Positions 42,198 to 50,319 of a stretch of 64,000 nt of DNA are shown piece after piece; positions within the stretch are counted from its first letter, which is position 1; each line of letters begins with the position of its first letter. The stretch is taken from the NCBI RefSeq assembly GCF_041380015.1, contig NZ_CP159978.1; one strand, written 5' to 3'. The notes beneath the pieces were generated by a model. It ran no database searches, had not been told where the DNA came from, and saw only the letters and a list, made by a program, of their open reading frames with translations. Origin of the DNA: Buchananella felis. Lineage in GTDB: Bacteria > Actinomycetota > Actinomycetes > Actinomycetales > Actinomycetaceae. The position numbers and the translations under genes are program-made.

Positions 42198-42928
42198 TAG
42201 TTGTAGGCCCCCTGCCCAAGGGCCTCCAGGCCGGCCAGCACTGAGGTGGTGGTCGGGTTGACTATGCGGCCCACCAGGAGACCGTCGGCCAGCAGCAGCA
42301 CCTCGTCGGCGTAGGCGGCGGCGGCCGGGTCGTGCGTCACCATCACCACGGTCTGCCCCAACTCACGCACCAGCGTGCGCAACAGCGCCAGCACCTCGCT
42401 GGAGGAACGCTGGTCCAGGGCGCCGGTGGGCTCGTCGGCAAACACCACCTCGGGCTGGTTGACGATGGCACGGGCGATAGCAACGCGCTGCGCCTGGCCG
42501 CCCGCCAGCTGCTCTGGCAGGTGCTCCAGCCGCTCGGCCAGGTTGAGCGTCGCCACCACCCGCTCCCACCAGGCCTCGGTGGGGGCGGTGCCCGCCAGGT
42601 CGCAGGGCAGGAGAATGTTTTGCCGCGCGGTCAGGTTGGGCAGCAGGTTGAACTGCTGAAACACGAACCCGACCCGGCGGCGGGCCATGGCCAGGGCGTC
42701 GTCGTCCATGTCGGTGAGCCGCTGCCCGCCCAGCTCCACCTCGCCGGAGGTGGGCTGCGCGATCCCGGCCAGGATCTGCAGCAGGGTGGACTTGCCGGAG
42801 CCCGAGGGGCCCATGATGCAGGTGAACTTGCCGGCCGGGATCTCCACGTCCACCCCGCGCAGGGCGTGCACGGGGACCGCAGAGTTGAATTGCTTGGTCA
42901 ACCCCTTGCCAGAAACAGCCGATCGCAT
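42197..42928 (-). CDS. ABC transporter ATPase (MacB/LolD type)
   Basis: A 243-residue ATPase. Walker A is GPSGSGKSTLL, the signature LAGGQAQRVAIARAI, Walker B VVFADEPTGALD, typical of the LolD/MacB/BceA subgroup that drives FtsX-type permeases. ATG 42928 follows AGGAGG 8 nt upstream. It overlaps the permease start downstream and lies 80 nt after the regulator gene. It should power transport or mechanotransmission by its partner, often to remove peptide antibiotics. Confidence 0.92.
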   Translation of the reverse strand: MRSAVSGKGLTKQFNSAVPVHALRGVDVEIPAGKFTCIMGPSGSGKSTLLQILAGIAQPTSGEVELGGQRLTDMDDDALAMARRRVGFVFQQFNLLPNLTARQNILLPCDLAGTAPTEAWWERVVATLNLAERLEHLPEQLAGGQAQRVAIARAIVNQPEVVFADEPTGALDQRSSSEVLALLRTLVRELGQTVVMVTHDPAAAAYADEVLLLADGLLVGRIVNPTTTSVLAGLEALGQGAYN

Positions 42929-43008
42929 GCTTGCACCTCCTGACAAGACGCTAACTCTTGCGGGGCCGCCGCCCCATCCGACCAGGGTGGGACGCCCGCG
43001 TCGCGCAG

Positions 43009-43671
43009 TTACGCCCCAGGGTGCACCAGGCCCAGCTCGTAGGCCGCGACCACTGCCTGCACCCGGTCGCGGGCCCCCAGCTTGGCCAGCACCCGCCCCA
43101 CGTGGGTCTTCACCGTCGCCTCGGCGACGAACAGGTCAGCGGCGATCTCGGAGTTGGACTTGCCCCGGGCCATCAGCACCAGCACCTCGCGCTCGCGGTC
43201 CGTCAGGCTGTCCAGCAGCGGGGAGGGCTCTTGGGGCGTGGGCAGGTGGTTGGCCACGTGAGCCAGCAGGCGGCGGGTGGAGGACGGCGCGATCACTGCA
43301 TCGCCGGCGTGGACGGTGCGGATCGCCTCCAGCATGTCCTCCGGCGGGGCGTCCTTAAGGAGAAAACCGGAGGCCCCGGCACGCACGGCCGCCAGCACGT
43401 ACTCGTCCAGGTCAAAGGTGGTCAGGATGATGATGCGCGGGCTGTCGCCGCGCTCGGTGATGAGCTGGGTGGCCTCCAGGCCGTCCATCTCCGGCATGCG
43501 CACGTCCATGAGGACCACGTCAACGGGGTGGTCCTTGAGGAGCCGCACTGCGGAGGCGCCGTTGCCCGCCTCGATCACCACCTCCATGTCCGGCTGGGAG
43601 GAGATCACCAGCGAGAATCCCGCCCGCACCAGCTGCTGGTCGTCCACGATCGCTACCCGGATGGGTTCCAC
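43009..43671 (-). CDS. NarL/LuxR-family response regulator
   Basis: A 220-residue regulator. The receiver domain has RVAIVDDQQLVRAGFS (acidic pocket), VVLMDVRMPEMDG with the phospho-acceptor Asp and a Lys near residue 103; the C-terminal LuxR helix-turn-helix is LTDREREVLVLMARGKSNSE. Its GTG lies 2 nt beyond the kinase stop, so the pair is translationally coupled. It probably activates the downstream ABC genes in response to the kinase's signal. Confidence 0.95.
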   Translation of the reverse strand: MEPIRVAIVDDQQLVRAGFSLVISSQPDMEVVIEAGNGASAVRLLKDHPVDVVLMDVRMPEMDGLEATQLITERGDSPRIIILTTFDLDEYVLAAVRAGASGFLLKDAPPEDMLEAIRTVHAGDAVIAPSSTRRLLAHVANHLPTPQEPSPLLDSLTDREREVLVLMARGKSNSEIAADLFVAEATVKTHVGRVLAKLGARDRVQAVVAAYELGLVHPGA

Positions 43672-43673
43672 TG

Positions 43674-45107
43674 CTAGTCCTCCCTTGGGGCCGGCTGGTC
43701 GGCTCGGTCTTGGGCAATGCTACCGAGCGGGTCGGGGGTCTTCCCCGCCCCTTCGGTCCCGCCCGCCGGTACGTCTGCCGCAGCCGGTGCTTCTGCCGCA
43801 GCCGGGGTTTTGGCCGTGGCGGCCCCTGCGGGGGGCGTTCCCGTGGGGACGGGCCGGGGCGGCAGCGTCGTCCCTGCACCGTCCGCTCCCTGGCCGGAAG
43901 TCAGCGCGGCGTGGGACAGGGGGATGTGGGCGCGCACGCGAAAACCGCCGCCGGGCTTGGCCCCCGCGTGCAGCGAACCACCAAAGGCCGCCACGCGCTC
44001 GCGCATGCCCACCAGGCCGTGCCCCTTGCCGTCGTTCTCCACACCGGCGCCGCGGCCGTCGTCGTCCACAGTCACCTCCAGGGCGGAGTCGGTCCAGTTG
44101 ACCACCACGGTGGCACTGGCCGCCGGGCCGGCGTACTTCAACGAGTTAGTCAGCGCCTCCTGGACTAGGCGGTGCACGGTCAGGCCCAGCCCGGGGGCGA
44201 GCACCTGGGAGGTTCCCACGCGCACGATGGAGGTGGGCAGGCCCGCGTCCACCACGGTGGCCACCAGGCTGTCCAAGTCGTCTTCCATGGGCTGGGGCAG
44301 GCGCTGCAGGGCGTCCTCGTCCGGGCCGCGCAGCACTCCCAGGATCGCCCGCATGTCCTTTAGCGCGGCACGGGAGATCTCCGCGATGGTGGTCAGCGCG
44401 CGCTCTGCGGCCTGCGGGTTGGTGGCGGCGGCGTAACGTCCCCCGTCCGCCTGGGCGATCACCACGGAAAGGGAGTGGGCCACGATGTCGTGCATCTCCC
44501 GGGCGATGCGGGTGCGCTCGGTGGCACTGGCGGCGAGCGCGGCCTGCCCGGCGGCCTCCTGCACCAGGAGCTGCTCCTGTCTGGCCCGCTGGGCCGCTGC
44601 GGTCCCGACGCGTCGCCGCATGCCGAGCAGCACCGCAGTGGTCAGGATCAGGGCGTTGTAAAGGGCGAAGAAAAGGGCAGAAGCGTCAGACGTCCCGTAA
44701 GCCAACAGCAGGGTGGCCGCAGCGGCCAGGGCCCCGCTAAGGACGAATCCGGTCAGGGCCAGCGCGGTCCCTAAACGGTAGGCCGCCTGGTAGAGCACCA
44801 GGGGCAGCAGCACGGCCGCCGGCACGAACCAGTTTGTGGATACCAGCCCCAGCGCGGTCACCCCCAGCACGGCAGTCAGCGGCACGGCGGGCAGCTTGCG
44901 CACGAGCGCGCAAGAGAACGCCGCCAGCAAGGAGAGCACCACCATCGGTAGGTCGATGGGCATCTCCCAGGGGACGGAGACCAGCAGCCTCTGCTCGTAA
45001 GCGAGCAACGCCAGGGCGGTGGCGGTCAGCGCCGCGACGGCTATTGCCCCATCGCGCGATTCCAGTGGGAGCAGCGAGGGGCGGGAGGGAGCGGCCGGCT
45101 TGTGCAC
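43674..45107 (-). CDS. LiaS-type sensor histidine kinase
   Basis: A 477-residue kinase with an N-terminal membrane region of about five or six helices and little extracellular loop, as in intramembrane-sensing kinases. The HisKA_3 box is RTRIAREMHDIVAHSLSVVI with the phospho-acceptor His, and the ATPase domain has LVQEALTNSLKYAG, VDDDGRGAG and GHGLVGMRERV. A Pro/Ala-rich tail of about 75 residues follows the catalytic domain. With regulator, ATPase and permease in one direction it is a cell-envelope-stress or antibiotic-response module. A motif copy is encoded in the tail. Confidence 0.92.
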   Translation of the reverse strand: MHKPAAPSRPSLLPLESRDGAIAVAALTATALALLAYEQRLLVSVPWEMPIDLPMVVLSLLAAFSCALVRKLPAVPLTAVLGVTALGLVSTNWFVPAAVLLPLVLYQAAYRLGTALALTGFVLSGALAAAATLLLAYGTSDASALFFALYNALILTTAVLLGMRRRVGTAAAQRARQEQLLVQEAAGQAALAASATERTRIAREMHDIVAHSLSVVIAQADGGRYAAATNPQAAERALTTIAEISRAALKDMRAILGVLRGPDEDALQRLPQPMEDDLDSLVATVVDAGLPTSIVRVGTSQVLAPGLGLTVHRLVQEALTNSLKYAGPAASATVVVNWTDSALEVTVDDDGRGAGVENDGKGHGLVGMRERVAAFGGSLHAGAKPGGGFRVRAHIPLSHAALTSGQGADGAGTTLPPRPVPTGTPPAGAATAKTPAAAEAPAAADVPAGGTEGAGKTPDPLGSIAQDRADQPAPRED

Positions 45108-45393
45108 GGGCTCAGCCTAAAGGGGGCCGTGGCGCCGGGACATGCACCCTGGGGTGCAGTTGCTGGCTCGTTTTGTCAGACCACGGCCTGACCCGGCGGC
45201 GCCCCGACCCCGGCGCGCCCCGCCCCCGGCGGGTGTTCACCCCAGCGTGTCCCTGGGGTCGGCGCGGCAGGGCCGGGTGCGCGATGATTGGGGAGGCTCG
45301 CGGTTGGCGCTCAGCGCTAATCGCATCGGGGCCGCAGGCGAGGGGCCCCTTGGTGCCGCCCTCGCCGATAGGTTGAGTGGAGAGGCAGGGGAA

Positions 45394-47808
45394 GTGGACC
45401 ACCTGGTTGACGCCGAGAAGCGGGCGGGCGAGCTGCGCCAGATGATCGCGCAGGCGCGCGGGGTCTACTACCGGCCCGAGGGGGACGCGGCCGAGCCGCT
45501 CTACTCCGACGCCCAGTACGACGCCGCCGTGCGCGAGCTGCGTGACCTGGAGGCGCGCTTCCCGCAGCTGATAAGCCCGGACTCGCCCACGCAGACCGTG
45601 GAGGAGCCGCTTGCCGACCGCGGCGAGGTGGCCGCCACTGAGAGCGGCGGCGGGGTGGGGGAGGCGGGCGGAGCGTCGGCCTTCGCCCCGGTGGTGCACG
45701 GGGAGAGGATGCTCTCGCTGGAGGACGTGTTCGACTTCGACGAGGTCGCCGCCTGGGGCGAGCGCGTCGGCGCCACCACGCTGACTGCGGAGCCCAAGAT
45801 CGACGGCCTGGCCGTCTCCATCACCTACGAAAACGGCGTGCTGGTGCAGGCCGCCACGCGTGGGGATGGCCGCGTGGGGGAGGACGTCACGGCCCAGGCT
45901 CGCACCATCGCCAACCTGCCGGCCTCACTGGCGGGCGGTCCGCACCCGGCGCACGTGGAGGTGCGCGGCGAGGTCTACATCCCCGTGGCGGAGTTCGAGC
46001 AGTTCAACGCCGCGCGCGCCGCAGCCGGGGAAAAGACCTTCATGAACCCACGCAACGCGGCGGCCGGTTCGCTGCGCCAGAAGGACGCGGCGCAGACCGC
46101 CAAGCGGCCGCTGCGATTCCTGGCCCACGGGGTGGGCGCCCTGCGCCTGGAGACGGCAGGGGACGACGCTGCCTTCGCGCCGCCCCCAACGCAGAGCGGT
46201 TGGTATGCGCTCCTGGCGGCCTGGGGGCTGCCCACCATCCCGGGCACGCGGGTGGTGAGCGGCAGCGCGGGTGCCCTGGACTACATCAGGGAGCTGGGGG
46301 AGGAGCGCGCCCGCCTGCCCTTCCTGATCGACGGGGTGGTGTTGAAGGTGGACGGCCTGGCCGAGCAGGAGGAGCTGGGCTTGACCTCGCGCACCCCGCG
46401 CTGGGCGGTGGCCTACAAGTACCCGCCCCAGGAGGTGCACACGCGGCTGCTGGACATCGCCGTGGACGTGGGGCGCACGGGGCGGGTGACCCCCTACGGG
46501 GTGATGGAACCGGTGCTGGTGGACGGTTCGATGGTTGCCCGCGCCACGCTGCACAACGGTTTCGAGGTGACCCGCAAGGACGTGCGCATCGGTGACACGG
46601 TGGTGCTGCGCAAGGCCGGGGACGTGATCCCGGAGATCCTGGGCCCGGTGGAGCGGGCGCGCACGGGCCACGAGGTCGTCTTCGTGATGCCCACCAATTG
46701 CCCGGCCTGCGGGGCGGTGCTGGCGCCCACGAATGAGGGGGAGAAGGACCTGCGCTGCCCCAACGTGGCCCTGTGCCCGGCGCAGCTGCGCGGGCGGGTG
46801 GAGCACCTGGCCTCGCGTGGCGCCCTGGACGTGGAGGGCCTGGGGGAGGAGGGAGCGCGGGCCCTGACCAACCCGGACGCCAACCGGCAGGACGCCGTAG
46901 ACGCGCTGCTGCGCGGGGGGGCGCTCTGGATCGACCGCGAGGCCCACTATCTGCGCGCGCCAGAGGGCGTGGACCCGGCGGACTGGGACGTGGCCGAGCG
47001 CACCGCCGCCGCCCACGCCCTGCTCGACCGCCTGGCACCGGTGCAGGCTGCGCCCCTGACCAGCGAGGCGGGGATCTTCCACCTCACCCCGGAGGACCTG
47101 CGCCAGGTGCGCATCTTCCGTCCCGCCGTCGGCAAGGGGGCCGGGGAGAACGACGTGGCCTGGGTGCGCGCCTTTTGGACCACCCCGTCCGCGCCGCGCA
47201 AGGACGGCAGCGTGGCCAAGCCCTCCGAGCTGTCCAAGTCCGCCGCCGCCCTGCTGGCCAACCTGGCGGCCGCCCGCACCAAGGAGCTGTGGCGCTTCCT
47301 GGTGGCTTTGTCCATCCGGCACGTGGGCCCGGTGGCGGCGCGCGCGCTCGCGGCCCGCTTTGGTTCCCTGGCGGCCATCGAGGGGTCGATTGCGCTCCAC
47401 GACCTGGTCGAGCTGGCCGACGTCGAGGGCGTCGGGCCGATCATCGCGGCCTCCCTGCGGGACTGGCTGGCCACCGAGCGCGGCCAGCAGATCATCGCGG
47501 CCTGGCGCGAAGCCGGGGTGGAGTTGGCCGACGCTCCGCCCGCCGAGTCTGAGGAAGCGGCGCCCCAAACTCTGGCCGGGTTGACGATCGTCGCCACCGG
47601 GGCGCTGCAGGGCTACACGCGCGACTCAATCGGGGCCACGATCGCTCTCCACGGCGGGAAGGCAGCGTCGTCCGTGTCTAAGAAGACCGACTACGTGCTG
47701 GCGGGCGAGAAGGCGGGCTCGAAGCTCACCAAGGCGCAGACGCTGGGGGTGCGGGTGATCGACGAGGACGAGTTCGAGGTGCTGCGCAGCGGGGGCACGC
47801 TGGACTAG
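45394..47808 (+). CDS. ligA: NAD-dependent DNA ligase
   Basis: LigA seals DNA nicks using NAD. The 804-residue protein has the catalytic Lys135 in AEPKIDGLAVS, the NTase and OB domains (IDGVVLKVDGLAEQEELGLT), a Cys4 zinc finger (CPACGAVLAP...RCPN...LCPA), helix-hairpin-helices (HVGPVAARALAARFGSL) and a C-terminal BRCT domain (from about 725). It is about 130 residues longer than the usual 670, largely from an insertion between the zinc finger and the HhH domain (about 490-620). GTG 45394 is preferred; the frame is open to 45142. Two CGTCG(T/G)CC motif copies lie inside. Confidence 0.95.
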   Translation: MDHLVDAEKRAGELRQMIAQARGVYYRPEGDAAEPLYSDAQYDAAVRELRDLEARFPQLISPDSPTQTVEEPLADRGEVAATESGGGVGEAGGASAFAPVVHGERMLSLEDVFDFDEVAAWGERVGATTLTAEPKIDGLAVSITYENGVLVQAATRGDGRVGEDVTAQARTIANLPASLAGGPHPAHVEVRGEVYIPVAEFEQFNAARAAAGEKTFMNPRNAAAGSLRQKDAAQTAKRPLRFLAHGVGALRLETAGDDAAFAPPPTQSGWYALLAAWGLPTIPGTRVVSGSAGALDYIRELGEERARLPFLIDGVVLKVDGLAEQEELGLTSRTPRWAVAYKYPPQEVHTRLLDIAVDVGRTGRVTPYGVMEPVLVDGSMVARATLHNGFEVTRKDVRIGDTVVLRKAGDVIPEILGPVERARTGHEVVFVMPTNCPACGAVLAPTNEGEKDLRCPNVALCPAQLRGRVEHLASRGALDVEGLGEEGARALTNPDANRQDAVDALLRGGALWIDREAHYLRAPEGVDPADWDVAERTAAAHALLDRLAPVQAAPLTSEAGIFHLTPEDLRQVRIFRPAVGKGAGENDVAWVRAFWTTPSAPRKDGSVAKPSELSKSAAALLANLAAARTKELWRFLVALSIRHVGPVAARALAARFGSLAAIEGSIALHDLVELADVEGVGPIIAASLRDWLATERGQQIIAAWREAGVELADAPPAESEEAAPQTLAGLTIVATGALQGYTRDSIGATIALHGGKAASSVSKKTDYVLAGEKAGSKLTKAQTLGVRVIDEDEFEVLRSGGTLD

Positions 47809-47842
47809 CTGCCCAGGTTGGGCGTGGGCACCGGGCGAAGGT

Positions 47843-47948
47843 GGGCGGCGGTGCGCGGTACTGGGCTGCTGGTCGGGTGGGCGGCTGGGCGGCGGTGCGC
47901 GGTACTGGGCTGCTGGTCGGGTGGGCAGCTGGGCGGCGGTGCGCGGTA
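47843..47948. repeat. 44-bp tandem repeat after ligA
   Basis: Starts at 47843, 47887 and 47931 of GGGCGGCGGTGCGCGGTA... give two full 44-bp units and a partial third. The rest of the 47809-48118 gap should hold the promoter of the next gene, but no clear boxes stand out. Confidence 0.85.
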
Positions 47949-48118
47949 GGGCGGGGATTTGCTCACCTGTTGGACTGGCCGCGAAGGGCCGGAAAAATGC
48001 GCCTTAGCAGACGGTGACGCTTGTCATGGAGCGTGTGAATCTCGCAACCAGACCCCAGAAACGGCCTATTTTGTGCAAGTATTCGTTAGGCATCTACCTC
48101 GTTTGAAAGGGATCCGAT

Positions 48119-48805
48119 ATGTCTTTCCCCGCTCCCGGCCAGGGACCGCAGCAGCCGATGGTTCCTCAGCAGCCGCAGGCTCCCGCCCCGGCTTTCAACT
48201 TCGGCGCCGTGATGGCTGACACCAAGCAGCGCTGGCTCCTCCTCGCTGGTGCCGCCGGCGTATTCGTCGCGCTGGGCTCCTTCCTCCCCTGGGCGTCCGC
48301 GAAGGTCTTTGGTGAGACGATCAACGTCAACGGCGTCAGCGGCGAGGGCAAGTTCACCCTGATCCTGGGCCTGATGCTGGCCGTCTACGCCGGCCTGAAG
48401 GTCTTCAAGCCGGAGATCCTGAAGGAGCAGTGGGGCGCCCCGGCTTTCATCGCTGTCGCGGCTGTTTCTCTGCTGATCACCATCGCCTCCATGATGTCCA
48501 TCAAGAGCGAGGACACCTTCGGTGTCATCTCCTACGGCTACGGTCTGTGGCTGACCTTCTTCGCCGCGATTGCCGCCGTGGCCTTCTCGGTCCTGAACTT
48601 CTTGGCCAACCGTGGCGCCGCTCCGGCCGCAGGCCCGGTGCCGCAGGTGCCCACCACCCCCTTCACCGCTCAGCAGCCGCAGGCCCCGGGCTACCCGATG
48701 CCGGGTCAGCCCGTCCCCGGCCAGCCTATGCCGGGTGTTGCCCCGCAGCAGGGCTTCCCGCAGGCCCCGCAGCAGCCCCAGCCCCCGGTTAACCCGCAGG
48801 GCTGA
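48119..48805 (+). CDS. Small four-helix membrane protein, first tandem paralog
   Basis: A 228-residue protein of unknown function. It starts SFPAPGQGPQQPMVPQQPQA, a Pro/Gln-rich cytoplasmic-type head, then has four hydrophobic helices (LLLAGAAGVFVALGSFLPWA, FTLILGLMLAVYAGLKVF, FIAVAAVSLLITIASM, GLWLTFFAAIAAVAFSVLNF). It ends in a Pro/Gln-rich tail (QGFPQAPQQPQPPVNPQG). A PW dipeptide follows helix 1, as in DUF-type four-helix actinobacterial proteins. GAAAGGG lies upstream of the ATG. The tail is almost identical to that of the next gene. Confidence 0.78.
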   Translation: MSFPAPGQGPQQPMVPQQPQAPAPAFNFGAVMADTKQRWLLLAGAAGVFVALGSFLPWASAKVFGETINVNGVSGEGKFTLILGLMLAVYAGLKVFKPEILKEQWGAPAFIAVAAVSLLITIASMMSIKSEDTFGVISYGYGLWLTFFAAIAAVAFSVLNFLANRGAAPAAGPVPQVPTTPFTAQQPQAPGYPMPGQPVPGQPMPGVAPQQGFPQAPQQPQPPVNPQG

Positions 48806-48866
48806 TCCCAACTAACCGCGCTTCCGAGTCCCCGCCCAGTAGGACGGAAAGAGCGGAAGTAGAAGT

Positions 48867-48903
48867 GAGGTGGGGGCGAGCAGAAGATGCTCGCCCCCAC
48901 CTC
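48867..48903 (+). terminator. Terminator after the first paralog
   Basis: A perfect 16-bp stem (GAGGTGGGGGCGAGCA and complement) around a 5-nt loop, in the gap between the tandem paralogs. Confidence 0.85.
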
Positions 48904-48917
48904 GCTCATTTGCGCGC

Positions 48918-49003
48918 CAAGCGGCGAAAGCGAGTTCAGCCGGTCTTGTTGGCATGTGTGCAAGCGGCGAAAGCGAGTTCAGCCGGTCTTGGTGGCATGA
49001 GCG
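48918..49003 (+). repeat. 43-bp direct repeat, two copies
   Basis: CAAGCGGCGAAAGCGAGTTC and the following 23 bases occur at 48918-48960 and 48961-49003 with few mismatches, directly before the second paralog and possibly containing its regulatory region. Confidence 0.85.
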
Positions 49004-49052
49004 CAAACGTGGGAGCATATTCGGGCTTTAACTGAATCGAAAGGTGCGTCGA

Positions 49053-49814
49053 ATGACCTTCCCCGCTCCCGGCCAGGGCCCCCAGCAACCGCAGGCCCCG
49101 ATGGTGCCGCAGCAGCCGCAGGCTGCCGCCGCTTCCTTTAACCTCTCCGCCGTGATGGCCGACCCGAGGTCCAAGTGGGTCTTCCTGACCGGCGCAGCGA
49201 GCGTCGTACTCGCCCTTGCGGCGTTTATGCCGTGGGCCAATGCCAGCTTCCTGGGCACCACCATTCAGGTGAGCGGTACCTCCGGTGATGGGATGCTGAC
49301 CCTCATCCTTGGTACTGCCATGGCGGTGCTGGCGGGCCTGAAGACGTTCAAGCCGGAAGTCCTGAAGGGCTCGTGGGTCGGCTACACCCTGATCGGCCTC
49401 TCTGCGGTGTCCCTGCTGATCCCGGTGGTCTCCTTTTCCAACTTCGCTTCCAAGGACACTCGCGGGATGGTCTCGATCGGCTTCGGCCTGTGGCTCACCT
49501 TCCTGGCCGCAGCAGCTGCCGTGGCCTTCTCCATCCTGAACTTCCTGGCGACCCGTGGCGCGGCGGCGCAGGTTCCGGCGCGGGGCTTCGCCCAGCCTGC
49601 GGGCTACCCGCTGTCGGGGCAGCCGGTCGCGGGGCAGCCGGTCGCGGGCGTTGCCCCGCAAGCCCAGGTGCCGGGTGTTGCCCCGCAGCAGGGCTTCCCG
49701 CAGGCTCCCGCTCAGAGCGTCCCGCAGGTTCCCGCGCAGGGTTTCCCGTCGGTGCCGGGCACCGTGCCGCAGGCTCCTCAGCAGCCCCAGCCCCCGGTGA
49801 ACCCGCAGGGCTGA
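49053..49814 (+). CDS. Small four-helix membrane protein, second tandem paralog
   Basis: A 253-residue paralog of the preceding gene: same head (TFPAPGQGPQQPQAPMVPQQ), same four-helix plan with PW after helix 1 (AAFMPWANASF), same closing SILNFLATRGAA and nearly the same tail, but the tail is longer with repeats of VAGQPVAGVAPQ and VPGVAPQQGFPQAP. ATG 49053 has GAAAGGTG upstream. Both copies have their own terminators, so they may be expressed differently. Function unknown; the tails resemble the ABC ATPase extension at 20.3 kb. Confidence 0.78.
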   Translation: MTFPAPGQGPQQPQAPMVPQQPQAAAASFNLSAVMADPRSKWVFLTGAASVVLALAAFMPWANASFLGTTIQVSGTSGDGMLTLILGTAMAVLAGLKTFKPEVLKGSWVGYTLIGLSAVSLLIPVVSFSNFASKDTRGMVSIGFGLWLTFLAAAAAVAFSILNFLATRGAAAQVPARGFAQPAGYPLSGQPVAGQPVAGVAPQAQVPGVAPQQGFPQAPAQSVPQVPAQGFPSVPGTVPQAPQQPQPPVNPQG

Positions 49815-49833
49815 TCCCCGGCGTGCGGAAGCG

Positions 49834-49868
49834 GTGGCGGGGTGAGTGTCAAACACTCACCCCGCCAC
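49834..49868 (+). terminator. Terminator after the second paralog
   Basis: A perfect 16-bp stem (GTGGCGGGGTGAGTGT and complement) around CAA, followed by TTCTTGCGTTTC. Confidence 0.88.
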
Positions 49869-50067
49869 TTCTTGCGTTTCTGGGCGGGCCGTTTCGAGCG
49901 GTCGTTTTTCGCCCGCCCTAACGGCCGGGGCTGCCGGGGCCTGGAGGAATCGGGAGAGGGCTGGTGCCTGAGCCACTTGTATGAGCGCTGCGCTGATGCC
50001 CGGGTGGCGCGGTGCACGGGTGGCGCGATGCCCGGGTTACGCTGTGGTGCCCGGGTGCCGGCGAGCG

Positions 50068-50212
50068 TGAATCTAGACGTTCGCCCTTTCAACTCGACGT
50101 TTGGCCTTTCAACTCGACGATCCCGACCTGGTTTACGTCGAGATTCGGCACCAAACGTCGAGACGGGCCCCCGAACGTCGAGATTCGCCCCCAAACGTCT
50201 AGATTCGAGCAC
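50068..50212. repeat. Short relative of the ACGTC(G/T)AG array
   Basis: Seven copies of the core: three as CT(A/C)GACG (the first near 50073), then four inverted as ACGTC(G/T)AG up to about 50205. Spacing is mostly 20-25 bp. The flanking 49869-50067 and 50213-50319 show no gene I can support. Confidence 0.8.
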
Positions 50213-50319
50213 AGGAGCAGCGCCTTGCTCGGTGCCGAGCACCTCCGCCCGGCGGTTCCAACCCCGACACGCCGAGCCTGCACACACATTTCTGCAGCTA
50301 ACCCGCGCTTCGGGTCGGC

